Part shown: positions 31,603-41,616 of the stretch, in pieces | Layout: the number at the start of each line of letters is the position of its first letter | How positions within the stretch are numbered: the stretch's first letter is position 1 | Translations under genes and position numbers: made by a program | Notes under the pieces: model-generated | The model's input: only the letters and a program-made list of their open reading frames with translations | Databases searched by the model: none | Told to the model about the DNA's origin: nothing | Source of the DNA: Phragmites australis | Taxonomy: Eukaryota; Streptophyta; Magnoliopsida; Poales; Poaceae | Direction of reading: 5' to 3' | Length of the DNA stretch: 64,000 nucleotides | Assembly: GCF_958298935.1 (NCBI RefSeq) | Contig: NC_084932.1 | Coordinates: forward strand, 18,765,501-18,829,500

Positions 31603-33450
31603 ATGGAGAAGCAACTGGAAGCTAGCCAAGGGTCCTTCATAGGTGTTAGGGAGAAGGATGTCCTCTCCGTTGCCCTTCGAATGCTTGAGCATCCAGGTCG
31701 GGTTCAAGGACTTTCCAGTTATGAGGGTTCAAAGCATGGATGGCTTGAACACCGTGACTTGTATAGGAAGACGAAGAGGAACAAGCCTGTGGACATTGAG
31801 CAGCTTTCTCAGAGGATTCAGGCAGAAGTCATTGAGGATGTCTTGGCCCGTGTGAGCACCTTGCTGCATGCACAGGGACTTCAGATTGTACTGTTCAGTG
31901 GAAGCTCTGTTATTCTGGAAAAGAGTAGATGTGCGTCCATTGAAGTGAAGCAGAGCTGCCACAATCCCATATGTGACCTCAATGGGCCCACGCCATGCGC
32001 CCTCATCATTAGGCTCGGCGGTTTCACCATTGAGGTCACAAGGGGTTAGGTGTAGCCACTACAGAAGACATTGTATTGTGTTAAGGTGCGGTAGGGTAAT
32101 GCAGTGATTTAGGTGGACATGGTTTGTCCTAACTTCATGTCACACAAGTTTGAGATCCTACCTAATGATGAGATCACAACTCTAGGGAAAGCTCTCCTAC
32201 AGAAGATTGAATGGAAGAAGAGTGACACACAATTGAACCCTCCGGCGCTCAGTATTCTTTCCCTGTTTCCAAGTGCTCCCACACAGTCACCTCTAGCCCC
32301 TGCAGCATTTTCAGCACCGACAACCTTTTGTGAACCTCAGGAACATGAAGCTAAGAGCATTCATAAGGAGACTGAGGAACATCATGTGAAACAACAGGAT
32401 GTTCTGCAACCGAATGTGCAGCAAGAGGTGGCCTATGAAGAGCAACAGGATGTCCAGCATAAAGAGGTGGCCTAGGAAGAGCCTCATGTGCCAGCCATAG
32501 AACATTGTATGAACCCAAAATTCAAGTATGGCCAACCGATCCTTTCCCCTTATGAACTCTCATAGACAGGTCTTGTATATACTGGTCTCCATAATTATTA
32601 CATGGACCAATGCAAGAATAAAAGGGTAGAAATCTTCGTCAATTTTGGCCCGAACCATTTCTACCATGACGGAGGCTACTCCCTTGTCGGCTTCAATATT
32701 TTGTTTGACCTCTTTACCCTTGATGCACTGGAGATGTCAATCCCGAGGGGTCTTCATATTGTAAGGACTTTCAAACACACCTTTCAATCAATCATACCAC
32801 TATATATATGACATATAACTCATTTGTTATGTATATATAGGCACATGATACAAGAAAATAAGGTGAGGAAACAACTTGTTGCATATCTTGACCCCAGTAT
32901 TCTCGTCATACAATGAAATAGGTCCGATGAAAAAATGGTCGCTAAACACCCTGTACATCAATTCTCACATTTCAAGGGCTAGGAATACTTTATGTTTCCC
33001 TATAACTTGGGTAATCATTTGGTTTTAGTGATTATAATTCGTAAAATCAACAAGTCAACCTATGCTACACTGCAAAATTGTATCAACACGTGAGTTTTGT
33101 TAGACTACACTCAATTCATTTGATGTTCTTTTTGTTAGACTACACTTAAATTTATATTATTATTACATGCATACAGAGCTTTCGATGCATACATCTGCCT
33201 CAAACGAGCTGCACATATGAAAGGATCAACCGAACTACACCCTTCAAATACCCGGTATAATAAAATCTTTTAAATATGTTCTTATTTTTACTATGTCTCC
33301 AACCCACTTTACACAAATATATTTTTAAGCTTTCCAATGCTACCAGCAATCACTAGGCAACTCATGTGGCTTCTATGTTGCCTGTCACATGCAACTCATC
33401 ACTAAAATGAGCAGCCATGAAGATCCAAAGGTTGGTATATCATTACTTTT
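31603..33450 (+). pseudogene. CACTA-associated ORF with Ulp1-like cysteine protease remnant
   Basis: The N-terminal part (31603-32049) has DVLSVALRMLEHPGRVQGL, a basic segment (YRKTKRNKPVDIEQLSQRIQ) and CDLNGPTPCALIIRLG. A proline/glutamine-rich linker (32113-32475) follows, with TAG at 32473. Next is the segment FGPNHFYHDGGYSLVGFNIL...DLFTLDALEMSI (about 32640-32745). Further on, YNLGNHLVLVI (near 33000) and QQSLGNSCGFYVACHM, with the Cys codon at 33365-33367, resemble the His and Cys active-site regions of Ulp1/C48 proteases carried by many grass CACTA elements. Stops and probable introns separate the pieces; it is not functional as it stands. Confidence 0.62.
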
Positions 33451-33879
33451 AGTTCAATCTTAATTTACACATGCTCATTACTTTTTTTTCCTACTGACAG
33501 ACTTTCAAACTGCCAACAACTTAGCTGCCAACTGAAAACTTGCTTAAATTTTAGGACAGCTCGCCCTTTTCTTACTTTCTAAAATAATATCCAAGAAAGG
33601 GGAGTTTCATTCAGATTGGTGATATATGTTTGAGTTCGAACTATGAGATGTGTATGGACAGTATTGTATCTATGTACGTATATGCTACATTGTGCAACTT
33701 TGGTAATAAGTTATGTACATGTTGTATTATGTTGTTATACATTGTGTAACTTTGATAATGAGTTATGCTTAATTTTATGCTCTGTACTTGTCATATGTAT
33801 CAATTATATTAATTGTCTATATACATGGTTTATAATGTTTTGAGATTGTAGTATGTCCATATGGCCGCCTGGGATCAAA

Positions 33880-34372
33880 ATTGGTGCTGGGGGGTTAGGG
33901 ACACAAAGACGGTTTTTACACAAATAAATCTGAATATATACACAGAGACATTTCTTAAAGTAACACATCTGTGAAATTTGACATGAAAGGCGGTCTATAT
34001 CACATGACACAGATGGTTTCTCAAGAACTTCGTCTGAAACCATAAGCTAGTCACAGATGGTTTCTAGAATCTCCGTTTGAAATCATCTAAGAGGCACATA
34101 CGGTTCTGCACAAAAACCATTTGTGACAGTACATACACACAGACGGTTACTAAAATAAATCTGTTTGTGAGACTTGGGAAATTGACATTTGTGGAGCCAT
34201 ATTACAGACGTAGTTATTAATCAAATATGTCTAGTGTATGTCTATATTATAGACGAAGTTATTACCCGTCTGTGACAAGCGCAAAAACACAGACACTTTT
34301 GTACAAATGATAACCAAATCCATCTGTGATAGGGTTTAACAACCATCTATGATAACCCGTTCTGAGGTAGTG
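33880..34372 (+). repeat. CACTA subterminal repeat array
   Basis: About a dozen degenerate, direct and inverted copies of a unit like 'cacagacggtt' / 'atctgtgac' occur. Examples are near 33905, 33970, 34008, 34052, 34095, 34138, 34206, 34268 and 34318. These are the transposase-binding type repeats of CACTA ends. Confidence 0.68.
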
Positions 34373-34644
34373 TAAGTAAGTGAAGTGAAGCTGAGTGCGT
34401 CATCGACAAATGTTGTAATTGCTGAAAGTGTGTTCGGCAGTTTGGTTGAGGACGTGTTGCAGGCTCCTCTAGTTGGTCTTTGACTGTTATGCCAATTACC
34501 CTGAGGAAACTGATGTTCTTGTTTATTTAAACAAATGTCAAGGGATGCTGTCGAACTTTCTATCTATCAAAAGACATGCATAACACAAAGAATACTTAAT
34601 GAGTAAATTGCACCACATATGCAACAACTTGCAAGGTGGATGTA
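34373..34644 (+). repeat. Probable remainder of the copia LTR split by the CACTA remnant
   Basis: Non-coding. A TATA-like string is at about 34526. Assignment to the LTR at 31413 is inferred from position only. The last part ('gagtaaattgcaccac' near 34598) may belong to another small element. Confidence 0.35.
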
Positions 34645-34649
34645 GCTAG
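34645..34649. repeat. Target-site duplication, left copy (gctag) of copia element E
   Basis: 'gctag' precedes the LTR start TGATGAAATATT at 34650 and recurs after the other LTR at 41126-41130. Confidence 0.92.
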
Positions 34650-35687
34650 TGATGAAATATTAAGCAATTTCCAAATTAAACTAATCCAGAAAAACATTAG
34701 ATACGACATGAATATTTTTCTAGCAAGTTTGATCAAACAGATATTCCTACAAAGACTAGACAAGCTAGTATACTTAAATATCAGAATATCTCTAAACAGA
34801 CTGTGAATTGTCATCAAAATATCCTCCACTAGTCTAGACGTGATAGTTTTCAAGACAAAGTCAAAACAAAGCACGAATAGAAGGATTCCAAAACATACGT
34901 GATGTTTGCAGGAAAGGTCGCAATGGTACTGTTGTTGACTTCAGCCATGACGTAGTTGTTCACTTGATGTAGAAGATGTAGACGTACACTGTGTGGTCGG
35001 TGTAGACGAAGTAGACGTACATTGTGTGGTCGGTGTAGACGAAGTAGACGTACAAAGCCGTGCGTGAACAAGCGGAGACGAATGTGAGCAGTTGCGCAAA
35101 GAAGCGCTCCCCAAAAACCTTATTCGCCTTCTCCCGGTGCAGGAACTCAAAGGCGGGGTTCCGGAGGCCTGCTCTCCCTAACTCCGGTGCACGCCGAAGC
35201 AGGGATGGGGCAGCGTGTGTAGCAGCAACAAAACAGTGGGATGAGAGAGAGGATGGAGGCTATATTTCCACTATGCACAACTCCTGTCTTTATATAGCCA
35301 GTGGGAGCTAATCCAACTCCTCGTAACAGAGGTTCAAATGCATGACATTTCTCCTTCAATTGCATGCAGAGGCAATTGCATAGCGTTTCTCCTTCAACTG
35401 CATGCAGAGGCAATTGCATGGTTTCTCCTTCAATTGCATGCAGAGGCAATTGCATGGCGTTTCTCCTTCAATTGCATGCAGAAGCAATTGCATGGTTTCT
35501 CCTTCAATTGCATGCAGAAGCAATTGCATGGCGTTTCTCCTTCAATTGCATGCAAAAGCAATTGCATGGCGTTGGAAACTCCCTCCAGCCAATTCATTTG
35601 CATGGCATTGGAAACTCCCTTCATTTGCAATTGCATGTGCGTTGGGATTTTCCAGGGATTAATTGGCCTAGCCAATTAATTCCAACA
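34650..35687 (-). repeat. 3' LTR of copia element E
   Basis: 1038 bp. It contains a 33-bp unit present twice at about 34978-35043 (only once in the other LTR), a TATA box near 35290-35300, and a run of about six copies of a 36-40 bp unit with 'caattgcatgcagaggcaat' at 35348-35575. Confidence 0.94.
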
Positions 35688-35701
35688 ATCCCCCACCAGA
35701 T
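35688..35701 (-). other. Polypurine tract of copia element E
   Basis: On the minus strand 'atctggtgggggat' directly precedes the LTR start TGTTGGAATT. Confidence 0.8.
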
Positions 35702-36232
35702 CCCAAGGCATATGGAATTGCCATCTGATCCACTGTAATGTTTGATATACCAGTGTTTCGGTGGAGACCGGTTAAGGTTGAACATCCACCTAGAATAGAA
35801 AGCTACATTCATCCGCAACTACACAATGGACTAAGCCTTGAATTGACAGTTTTGTGCGGATAAGTTTCACTTAAAGTCTTTGCTGATACTAGGCTGCCGT
35901 AGGCTACCCCTCGGTTTTGGAGCATGTAAGTCATACTCCTGGCCTTTCATGAGCTTACTAGAGATTACCCTATCTCATAGATTGTGACTAACAGTCAGGC
36001 TCATATAGGTGTGTTCTTTCAAGACTGCTCTGTAGGACAACATCTTTGCTTATAAAAACCACAGAACACATTAAGATAAAATCAACCTGCCATACAGATT
36101 ATGAGAGTATTGCATCTCCAACTGGGTGGGTTTGTTAAGGTACTCTCCTCCAGCTAACCAATGGCTTCTTTTTCTCAGATCCTACTTCACGGGATCTCCA
36201 ATCACATAGGTTGAGTTGCCACCATGGTTGAC
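35702..36232 (-). other. 3' untranslated part of copia element E
   Basis: No ORF or domain seen. It lies between the pol stop and the polypurine tract. Confidence 0.5.
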
Positions 36233-37603
36233 TCATGTGGGTCTCATACCCATCTCCCTTGATGCAGTGTCTATCACATTCCGTGACAAACCTTTTGTAA
36301 AGGGATCTGCCAGATTCTTAGTCGTTTGGATGTAATCCAAAGCTATCACTCCGGAGTTTCTCAGTTTTTTGACAGGCTTCAACCTTCTCTTTACATGTCT
36401 GGATGACTTCATGTTATCCTTAGAACTGTTCACTTTAGCAATCACTGTTTGATTATCACAGTTCATAGGAATAGCCGGTATCGATTTTTCAACCACCAGC
36501 AAATCCATTAAGAGTTCACGAAGCCATTCAGCTTCAACAGTTGCTGTATCTAATGCTGTGAGCTTTGCTTCCATTGTTGACCTCGTTAATATGGTCTGCT
36601 TGCAAGACTTCCATGAAACAACACCACCTCCAAGAGTGAATACATATCCACTAGTGGCCTTGATCTCATCAGCATCAGAAATCCAGTTTGAATCACTATA
36701 GCCCTCCAGTACCCATGGATAACCGGTATAGTGAATGCCATAGCTAATTGTGCCTTTTAGATAGCGCATAACTCTCTCAAGAGCGTCCCAATGATCATCT
36801 CCTGGATTAGAGACAAATCGGCTTAGTTTGCTCACAGCAAACGAGATGTCAGGTCTGGTGGCGCTAGCTAAATACATAAGTGAGCCGATGATTTGAGAAT
36901 ATCTTAGTTGATCCCTGGCTATTCCCCGGTTCTTCCGAAGCAATACACTAGGGTTGTAAGGTGTTGGAGAAGGTTTGCAGTCCATAAAACCAAAACGACT
37001 CAAAACCTTTTCCACATAGTGGGATTGCAAAAGTGTGATCCCACCATCTTCACCTTTCAACAGCTTTATGTTCAAAATAACATCAGCTACTCCCATATCC
37101 TTCATTTCAAAATTATGAGACAAGAAAGTCTTGACCTCCTCGATGACATGAAGGTTGGTACCAAAGATTAGTATGTTATCAACATACAAACACAGAATAA
37201 CACCTTCACCCCCACTATGGCGGTAGTACACACACCTGTCGGCTTCATTCACAGCAAAGCCCGAAGATATGAGAGTTCTGTCGAACTTCTCATGCCATTG
37301 TTTAGGTGCTTGTTTAAGGCCATACAAAGACTTCAATAACTTGCAAACCTTTCCTTCTTGACCATCTACTACAAAACCATCTGGTTGTTCCATATAGATT
37401 TCCTCATCCAACTCTCCATTCAGGAAAGCTGTCTTAACGTCCATCTGGTGAGTGAGAAGACCATATGAGGCAGCTAGTGACAGTAGTACTCGAATGGTGG
37501 TCATTCGGGCAACAGGTGAATAAGTGTCAAAGAAGTCTTCACCTTCTTTCTGGGTATAACCCTTGGCCACGAGCCGTGCCTTGTACTTTTTTGATTGTAC
37601 CAT
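36233..37603 (-). pseudogene. pol: Element E pol, C-terminal part: RT and RNase H with altered YVDD
   Basis: RT motifs KYKARLVAKGYTQKEGEDFF, YSPVARMTTIRVLLSLAA, MDVKTAFLNGELDEE and [18 protein letters not shown] are clear. The catalytic box reads YVDN (LCLYVDNILIFG): the AAC codon at 37175-37177 replaces the second Asp, which is essential for metal binding in RTs. RNase H follows (YSDSNWISDADEIKATSGYV, STMEAKLTALDTATVEAEW, NLADPFTKGLSRNVID). The start is a frameshift from the integrase frame near 37590. This piece has no internal stop. Confidence 0.9.
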
Positions 37604-39005
37604 CAGGCCTAAGCTTTTTCTTAAACACCCACTTACATCCTACAGGTTTGCAACCATAAGGACGATCAGTGATCTCCCAAGTTCCGTTAGCAATAATCGA
37701 ATTCATTTCTCTATGGACTGCTTCCTTCCAGTAGTCTGCATCCAAAGATGCATATGCTTCTGAAATAGTTTTGGGAGTATCATCCACAAGATTTACAATA
37801 AAATCATCACCAAAAGACTTTACAGTCCTTTGTCTCTTACTCCTTCTAGGAGCTTCATTGTCTTTCTCCTCAGGATTTTCCTCAAGTGTTTGTTCAACAT
37901 ATTCCATTGGAATGACATATTCAGGAGTTTGATCAGTCTCCTGACTAGAACAGCTAGGCATGTCTTTCATAGGAAATATATCCTCAAAGAATGTAGCATC
38001 TCTGGACTCCATTATTATACTGACATGCATGCCAGGTATTCCAGATTTTACCACTAAAAATCTATAGCCAATGCTATGATGTGCATAGCCCAGAAAGACA
38101 CAATCCACGGTTTTTGGTCCAAGTTTGCGTTTCTTGGTAATCGGTACATTGACTTTCGCCAAGCAACCCCAAGTGCGCAAGTAAGAGAGTGTTAGCCTTT
38201 TCTTCTCCCATTGTTCGAATGGTGTTATCTCTTTATTCTTTGTAGGAACCCTGTTTAGGACATGACAAGAAGTCAATATAGCCTCCCCCCACCATGCCTT
38301 GGATAGACTCGCAGTGTCTAACATAGCGTTAACCAAATCAGTTAGAGTGCGGTTCTTCCTCTCGGCAACCCCATTTGACTGAGGTGAATAGGGAGGTATC
38401 CTCTCATGGATTATGCCATGTTCCTCGTAGAATAAATTGAATTCACTAGAAAGGTACTCTCCACCACGATCTGACCTAACCTTTTTGATTTTCCTTTCAA
38501 GTTGGTTTTCAACTTCTGCATTATAGATTTTAAAGTAATGGAATGCTTCATCCTTTGAATTCAACAAATACACATAGCAATATCTAGTGGAGTCATCTAT
38601 CAAAGTCATGAAGTATCTCTTTCCACCTTTCGTCAACACACCATTCATCTCACAGAGATCCGAATGTATGAGCTCTAATGGTGCCAAGTTTCATTCCTCC
38701 ACAACCTTATGAGGCTTGCGAGGTTGCTTAGCTTGCACACAAGCTTGACACTTAGAGCCTTTGACTAAGGTGACTTTGGGGATTAGATTCAAACTGGCAA
38801 GCCGCGTCATGCAACCAAAATTAATATGACAGAGTCGTGAATGCCAAATATTAGCTTCGCCTCCATTAACCCTATCACAAATATGGTTTACAACTTTATT
38901 ACAAAAGTCTGTGAGGGAAAGGCGAAACAAGCCTTCGCACTCATAGCCTTTACCGATGAAAAATCCACACTTGGACAAGACTACTTTATTTGACTCAAAG
39001 ACCAA
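37539..39005 (-). pseudogene. pol: Element E pol, middle part: integrase and start of RT
   Basis: The pre-integrase zinc motif (IWHSRLCHINF, KCQACVQAKQ) lies in the 38691-39005 piece. A TGA just after KVVEE (38688-38690) interrupts the frame, which then continues in the same phase through the integrase core: LELIHSDLCEM, RSDRGGEYLSSEF and NGVAERKNRTL (Asp, Asp, Glu positions visible), plus LSYLRTWGCLAKV. The C-terminal part enters RT (GCKPVGCKWVFKKKLRPDG) and is then frameshifted. Confidence 0.9.
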
Positions 39006-40122
39006 CTTAAACCATCTCTACACAAAAGAGAGCCGCTAACAAGATTCTTGTTCATAGAACGGACATGCTGCACGTTCTGTAGCCGCACAATCTTTCCCGA
39101 AGTAAACTTCAGATCTACCGTGCCAACACCATGAACAGAAGCATGTGACCCATTCCCCATCAGGACGGAGAAGTCCCGAGCGACCTGGTAAGAAGAGAAC
39201 AATGAAATATCAGCGCACACATGAACATTAGCACCAGTATCAATCCACCAATCGGTAGACTGACAAACCGAAAGAATAGTAGGTAGATTACCATACCCGG
39301 ATGCTCCCATCTCGGTGTTGCCAATAGTCACGTTGACAGATTTAGAATTATGTCCTTGCTGACCCTTCCTGCCTTTGTGATTCTTGCAGTTCTTGGCCCA
39401 ATGTCCAATCTCATCGCACACAAAGCAAGGATGTTCTTTTGTATTCTTCTTCTTCTTGAAGTTGGTAGTCTGTGAGACCTTGTTTTTCCCTTTGAACTTG
39501 TGGTCCTTCTTCTTTTGCACCAAGTTAGCGCTAAAAGGGTCCTCGTTCCCCTTGGAATGTGTGTCCTTTGCCCGCGCCTTTTCTTCAACATCAAGAGACA
39601 CAATGAGATTCCCGACAGAGATCTCCTGTCTCTTATGTTTTAGAGAGGTGGCAAAGTTCCTCCATGAAGGAGGGAGTTTGGCAATAATGCCCCCAGCGAC
39701 AAATTTGTCGGGCAACACACATTTTAGGAGTTCAAGTTCCTTTACAATGCACTGTATCTCATGAGCCTGCTCGACTACAGAACGGCCATCGACCATTTTG
39801 TAGTCATGATATACAATTCACTGCCTGCATCAGTTGCGCCGAACTTGGCTTCGAGCGCATCCCACAATTCCTTGGCTTCTTGCATATGTAAATATGCATC
39901 AACCAATTTCTCACCGATTACGCTCATGACGGCACCCACAAAGATGACAGTGGCTTCCTGGAACACTTTCTCCTGTTCAGGAGTAGTCGTTCCCTCAGGC
40001 TTGCCAACTGCCACCCAGTACACGTTCATAGCGGTCAGCCACAAGGTGACTTTTGTTTGCCATCTTTTGAAGTGTGTTCCATTAAACGGACCCGATTTTA
40101 ACGCAGTAGCAAAGCCAGTCAT
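38981..40122 (-). pseudogene. gag: Element E gag and protease, frameshifted
   Basis: The ATG at 40122 (MTGFATALKSGPFNGTHFKR) starts a copia gag: WQTKVTLWLTAMNVYWV, AKELWDALEAKFG. The frame is lost near 39800 and resumes in another phase (VEQAHEIQCIVKELELLKCV, LPPSWRNFATSLKHKRQEIS). A CCHC knuckle (CFVCDEIGHWAKNC) is at about 39380-39425, and the protease motif DTGANVHVC at about 39220-39250. The protease frame shifts again near 39000 into integrase. Only 27 bp separate the ATG from the 5' LTR. Confidence 0.9.
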
Positions 40123-40149
40123 CGAAAATTGCCTATAAGGTTTTTGGAT

Positions 40150-41125
40150 TGATGAAATATTAAGCAATTTCCAAATTAAACTAATCCAGAAAAACATTAG
40201 ATACGACATGAATATTTTTCTAGCAAGTTTGATCAAACAGATATTCCTACAAAGACTAGAAAAGCTAGTATACTTAAATATCAAAATATCTCTAAACAGA
40301 CTGTGAATTGTCATCAAAATATCCTCCACTAGTCTAGACGTGCTAGTTTTCAAGACAAAGTCAAAACAAAGCACGAATAGAAGGATTCCAAGACATACGT
40401 GATGTTTGCAGGAAAGGTCGCAATGGTATTGTTGTTGACTTCAGCCATGACGTAGTTGTTCACTTGATGTAGAAGATGTAGACGTACACTACGTGATCGG
40501 TGTAGACGAAGTGGACGTACAAAGCCGTGTGTGAACAAGCGGAGACGAACGTGAGCAGTCGCGCAAAGAAGCGCTCCCCAAAAACCTTATTCGCCTTCTC
40601 CCGGTGCAGGAACTGAAAGGCGGGGTTTCGGAGGTCTGCTCTCCCTAACTCCGGTGCACGCCGAAGCAGGGATGGGGCAGCGTGTGTAGCAGCAACAAAA
40701 CAGTGGGATGAGAGAGAGGATGGAGGCTATATTTCCACTGTGCACAACTCCTGTCTTTATATAGCCAGTGGGAGTTAATCCAACTCCTTGTAACAGAGGT
40801 TCAAATGCATGGTATTTCTCCTTCAATTGCATGCAGAGGCAATTGCATGGCGTTTCTCCTTCAATTGTATGCAGAGGCAATTGCATGGTTTCTCCTTCAA
40901 TTGCATGCAGAGGCAATTGCATGGCGTTTCTCCTTCAATTGCATGCAGAAGCAATTGCATGGTTTCTCCTTCAATTGCATGCAGAAGCAATTGTATGGCG
41001 TTTCTCCTTAATTGCATGCAGAAGCAATTGCATGGCGTTGGAAACTCCCTCCATCCAATTCATTTGCATGGCATTGGAAACTCCCTTCATTTGCAATTGC
41101 ATGTGCGTTGGGATTTTTTCCAACA
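40150..41125 (-). repeat. 5' LTR of copia element E
   Basis: 976 bp, colinear with 34650-35687 but with one 33-bp unit and lacking about 30 bp near the outer end. A tandem run of the 'caattgcatgcagaggcaat' unit lies at 40815-41030. Confidence 0.94.
40753..40766 (-). promoter_or_regulatory. TATA box in the 5' LTR of element E
   Basis: The minus strand reads 'ggctatataaagac', the probable promoter of the element RNA. The same string occurs in the other LTR near 35290. Confidence 0.6.
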
Positions 41126-41616
41126 GCTAGTTCACATAACTTGAAAATTACTCAAATAGGTCACAAACTTGTTTAAGTGGTGCATAGCTGGTCACTTGCG
41201 TCCCATCTTCAGAAAGTGCTTTCATCGTTTCAATTCTTTAGAAGGAATATTTACAAACTCCCATGAGTTCAATCTAAACTTTAGAAGGAAAATTAGTTGT
41301 TGATCATGATTTTTTAGAGTAGGAAGCAAATCCAGGTACAACTCGTCGTACTAGACTAGAACTTGGATCATATAAAGTACAACTGTTCACCCGCTACCCG
41401 TGTTTTCTAATACGCTACTTTTGATTGCGACAATTTCGATCAAATCTCTGGTGTGGAACTACATAGTCATCACCTAATTAATATTTGCTTCATTCAGCAT
41501 TCATCTTAAATTACCTTGTAAATTACCGCAGCAGCGCACGGAGAATGCACCTAGTTACAACAATATGTATACAGGCGGTATAACCCTGCTACCCTTATTT
41601 TCTAGTTAATTTATTT
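41126..41616. other. Target-site duplication (gctag, 41126-41130) and AT-rich spacer
   Basis: The first five bases match 34645-34649. The rest has no gene. 'tttacaaactcccatgagtt' and the following 'aatctaaactttagaagga' near 41250-41290 recur in similar form at 47425-47470, suggesting an old duplicated or repeated segment. Confidence 0.5.

Larger units (their letters stand above)
31590..34372 (+). mobile_element. CACTA (En/Spm) transposon remnant, 3' part
   Basis: It contains remnants of the second CACTA ORF, then about 480 bp of subterminal repeats. It ends 'ctgaggtagtg' at 34372, which read inward is CACTACCTCAG. The 3 bases after it (taa) would be the target copy. No matching 5' CACTA terminus or transposase (TNP2-like) is found to the left, so the 5' part is deleted. 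Confidence 0.7.
34650..41125 (-). mobile_element. Element E: complete but damaged Ty1/copia retrotransposon
   Basis: Minus-strand element with two LTRs (34650-35687 and 40150-41125), gag, protease, integrase, RT and RNase H in copia order, a polypurine tract next to the left LTR, and a perfect 5-bp target duplication. LTR tips on the element strand are TGTTGGAA...TTTCATCA. The LTRs differ by roughly 3% (by eye) plus indels, so it is older than the SIRE copy. Three frameshifts, one stop and an altered RT active site make it non-autonomous. Confidence 0.95.

Noticed and set aside
32057..32070. 'cactacagaagac' as the 5' CACTA terminus
   Set aside because: It lies inside the recognised CACTA ORF region and does not match the inverted 3' end (CACTACCTCAG) beyond the first bases.
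33643..33843. Small Cys/Val-rich ORF (66 codons) resembling a peptide gene
   Set aside because: AT-rich spacer between the protease remnant and subterminal repeats of the CACTA element. No signal peptide cleavage context or conserved Cys spacing.
35338..35738. Repetitive open frames in three phases (QLHAEAIAW-like)
   Set aside because: They are translations of the CAATTGCATG minisatellite in the LTR. The length of the repeat unit keeps several frames open by chance.
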